Assembly (NCBI RefSeq): GCF_017916325.1
Contig: NC_090146.1
Coordinates: 253,001-317,000 of the forward strand
DNA: 64,000 bases
Direction of reading: 5' to 3'
DNA from: Leishmania martiniquensis
Taxonomy: Eukaryota; Euglenozoa; Kinetoplastea; Trypanosomatida; Trypanosomatidae
Position numbers and translations under genes: made by a program
The notes under the pieces: model-generated
What the model was told of the DNA's origin: nothing
Seen by the model: the letters and a program-made list of their open reading frames with translations, nothing else
Databases searched by the model: none
Part shown: positions 63,842-64,000 of the stretch, piece after piece
Position numbering within the stretch: the first letter of the stretch is position 1
How the letters are laid out: each line of letters begins with the position of its first letter

Positions 63842-64000
63842 CGGGGTGCGTATGCATGACGACAGCGTACCCCCTCCCCCCCTTCCCCTCTGCCCCCTCT
63901 CTCTGAGCACCCTTTCTTCCACTGAACGGGAGGTATTGTGCCTGCTCGCCGCTGCACAGACGCTGCCCGAGATGCGGTGCATCCGCGCTGCCGGCGCTTT
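63842..64000. other. 3' flank of the last gene
   Basis: 159 bases of C/T- and GC-rich DNA up to the end of the window; no gene start is visible. Confidence 0.5.

Overview
The window looks like part of a Leishmania chromosome, or that of a very close trypanosomatid. It is GC-rich. All nine gene loci recognised, including the tandem transporter copies, are intron-free and on the + strand, as in a polycistronic transcription unit. Long pyrimidine-rich stretches end in an AG shortly before most start codons, which is how spliced-leader trans-splicing acceptors look in these organisms. Two genes support the assignment: a clostripain-like (C11) peptidase that matches the kinetoplast protein PNT1, and a GET3/TRC40 ATPase. 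I cannot name the species or chromosome from sequence alone.

Layout. 207-5948: a 1913-residue low-complexity protein of unknown function. 7086-42321: a cluster of six nodulin-like major facilitator superfamily (MFS) transporter genes. The first (7086-8934) is broken by an 11-bp deletion. The next three (15074, 21738, 27901) are practically identical and lie in a tandem array of about 5.7-6.7 kb units. The last two (34905, 40315) are a diverged pair that share blocks of identical DNA. After the cluster come a small ankyrin protein (46126-46806), GET3 (48578-49759), a coiled-coil protein with a CCDC77-like pattern (50855-52525), the PNT1-like peptidase (55521-57419) and a 1406-residue low-complexity orphan (59621-63841).

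The most informative structure is the transporter array. Units A, B and C begin at 11634, 17285 and 23949, and a partial unit D (30111-31249) ends the array. Every unit starts with a block carrying a 444-bp element. A fifth copy of this element, identical by eye, lies alone at 47202-47645 behind the ankyrin gene. A separate segment of about 502 bp is present 0, 2, 1 and 1 times in A, B, C and D, which is a footprint of unequal exchange. The segment carries a good trans-splice acceptor with no known gene behind it. The direct repeats make the locus look like a gene-amplification cassette for a transporter family. In Leishmania, a plasma-membrane MFS/nodulin-like protein (LIR1) has been linked to iron efflux, so metal or small-metabolite transport is a reasonable but unproven role here.

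The intergenic regions are long (1-5 kb). They are mostly pyrimidine tracts and simple repeats, apart from a compositionally odd stretch at 31936-33900 and a second one at 57470-57900 that may be old retroposon remains. No rRNA, tRNA or CRISPR array was recognised.
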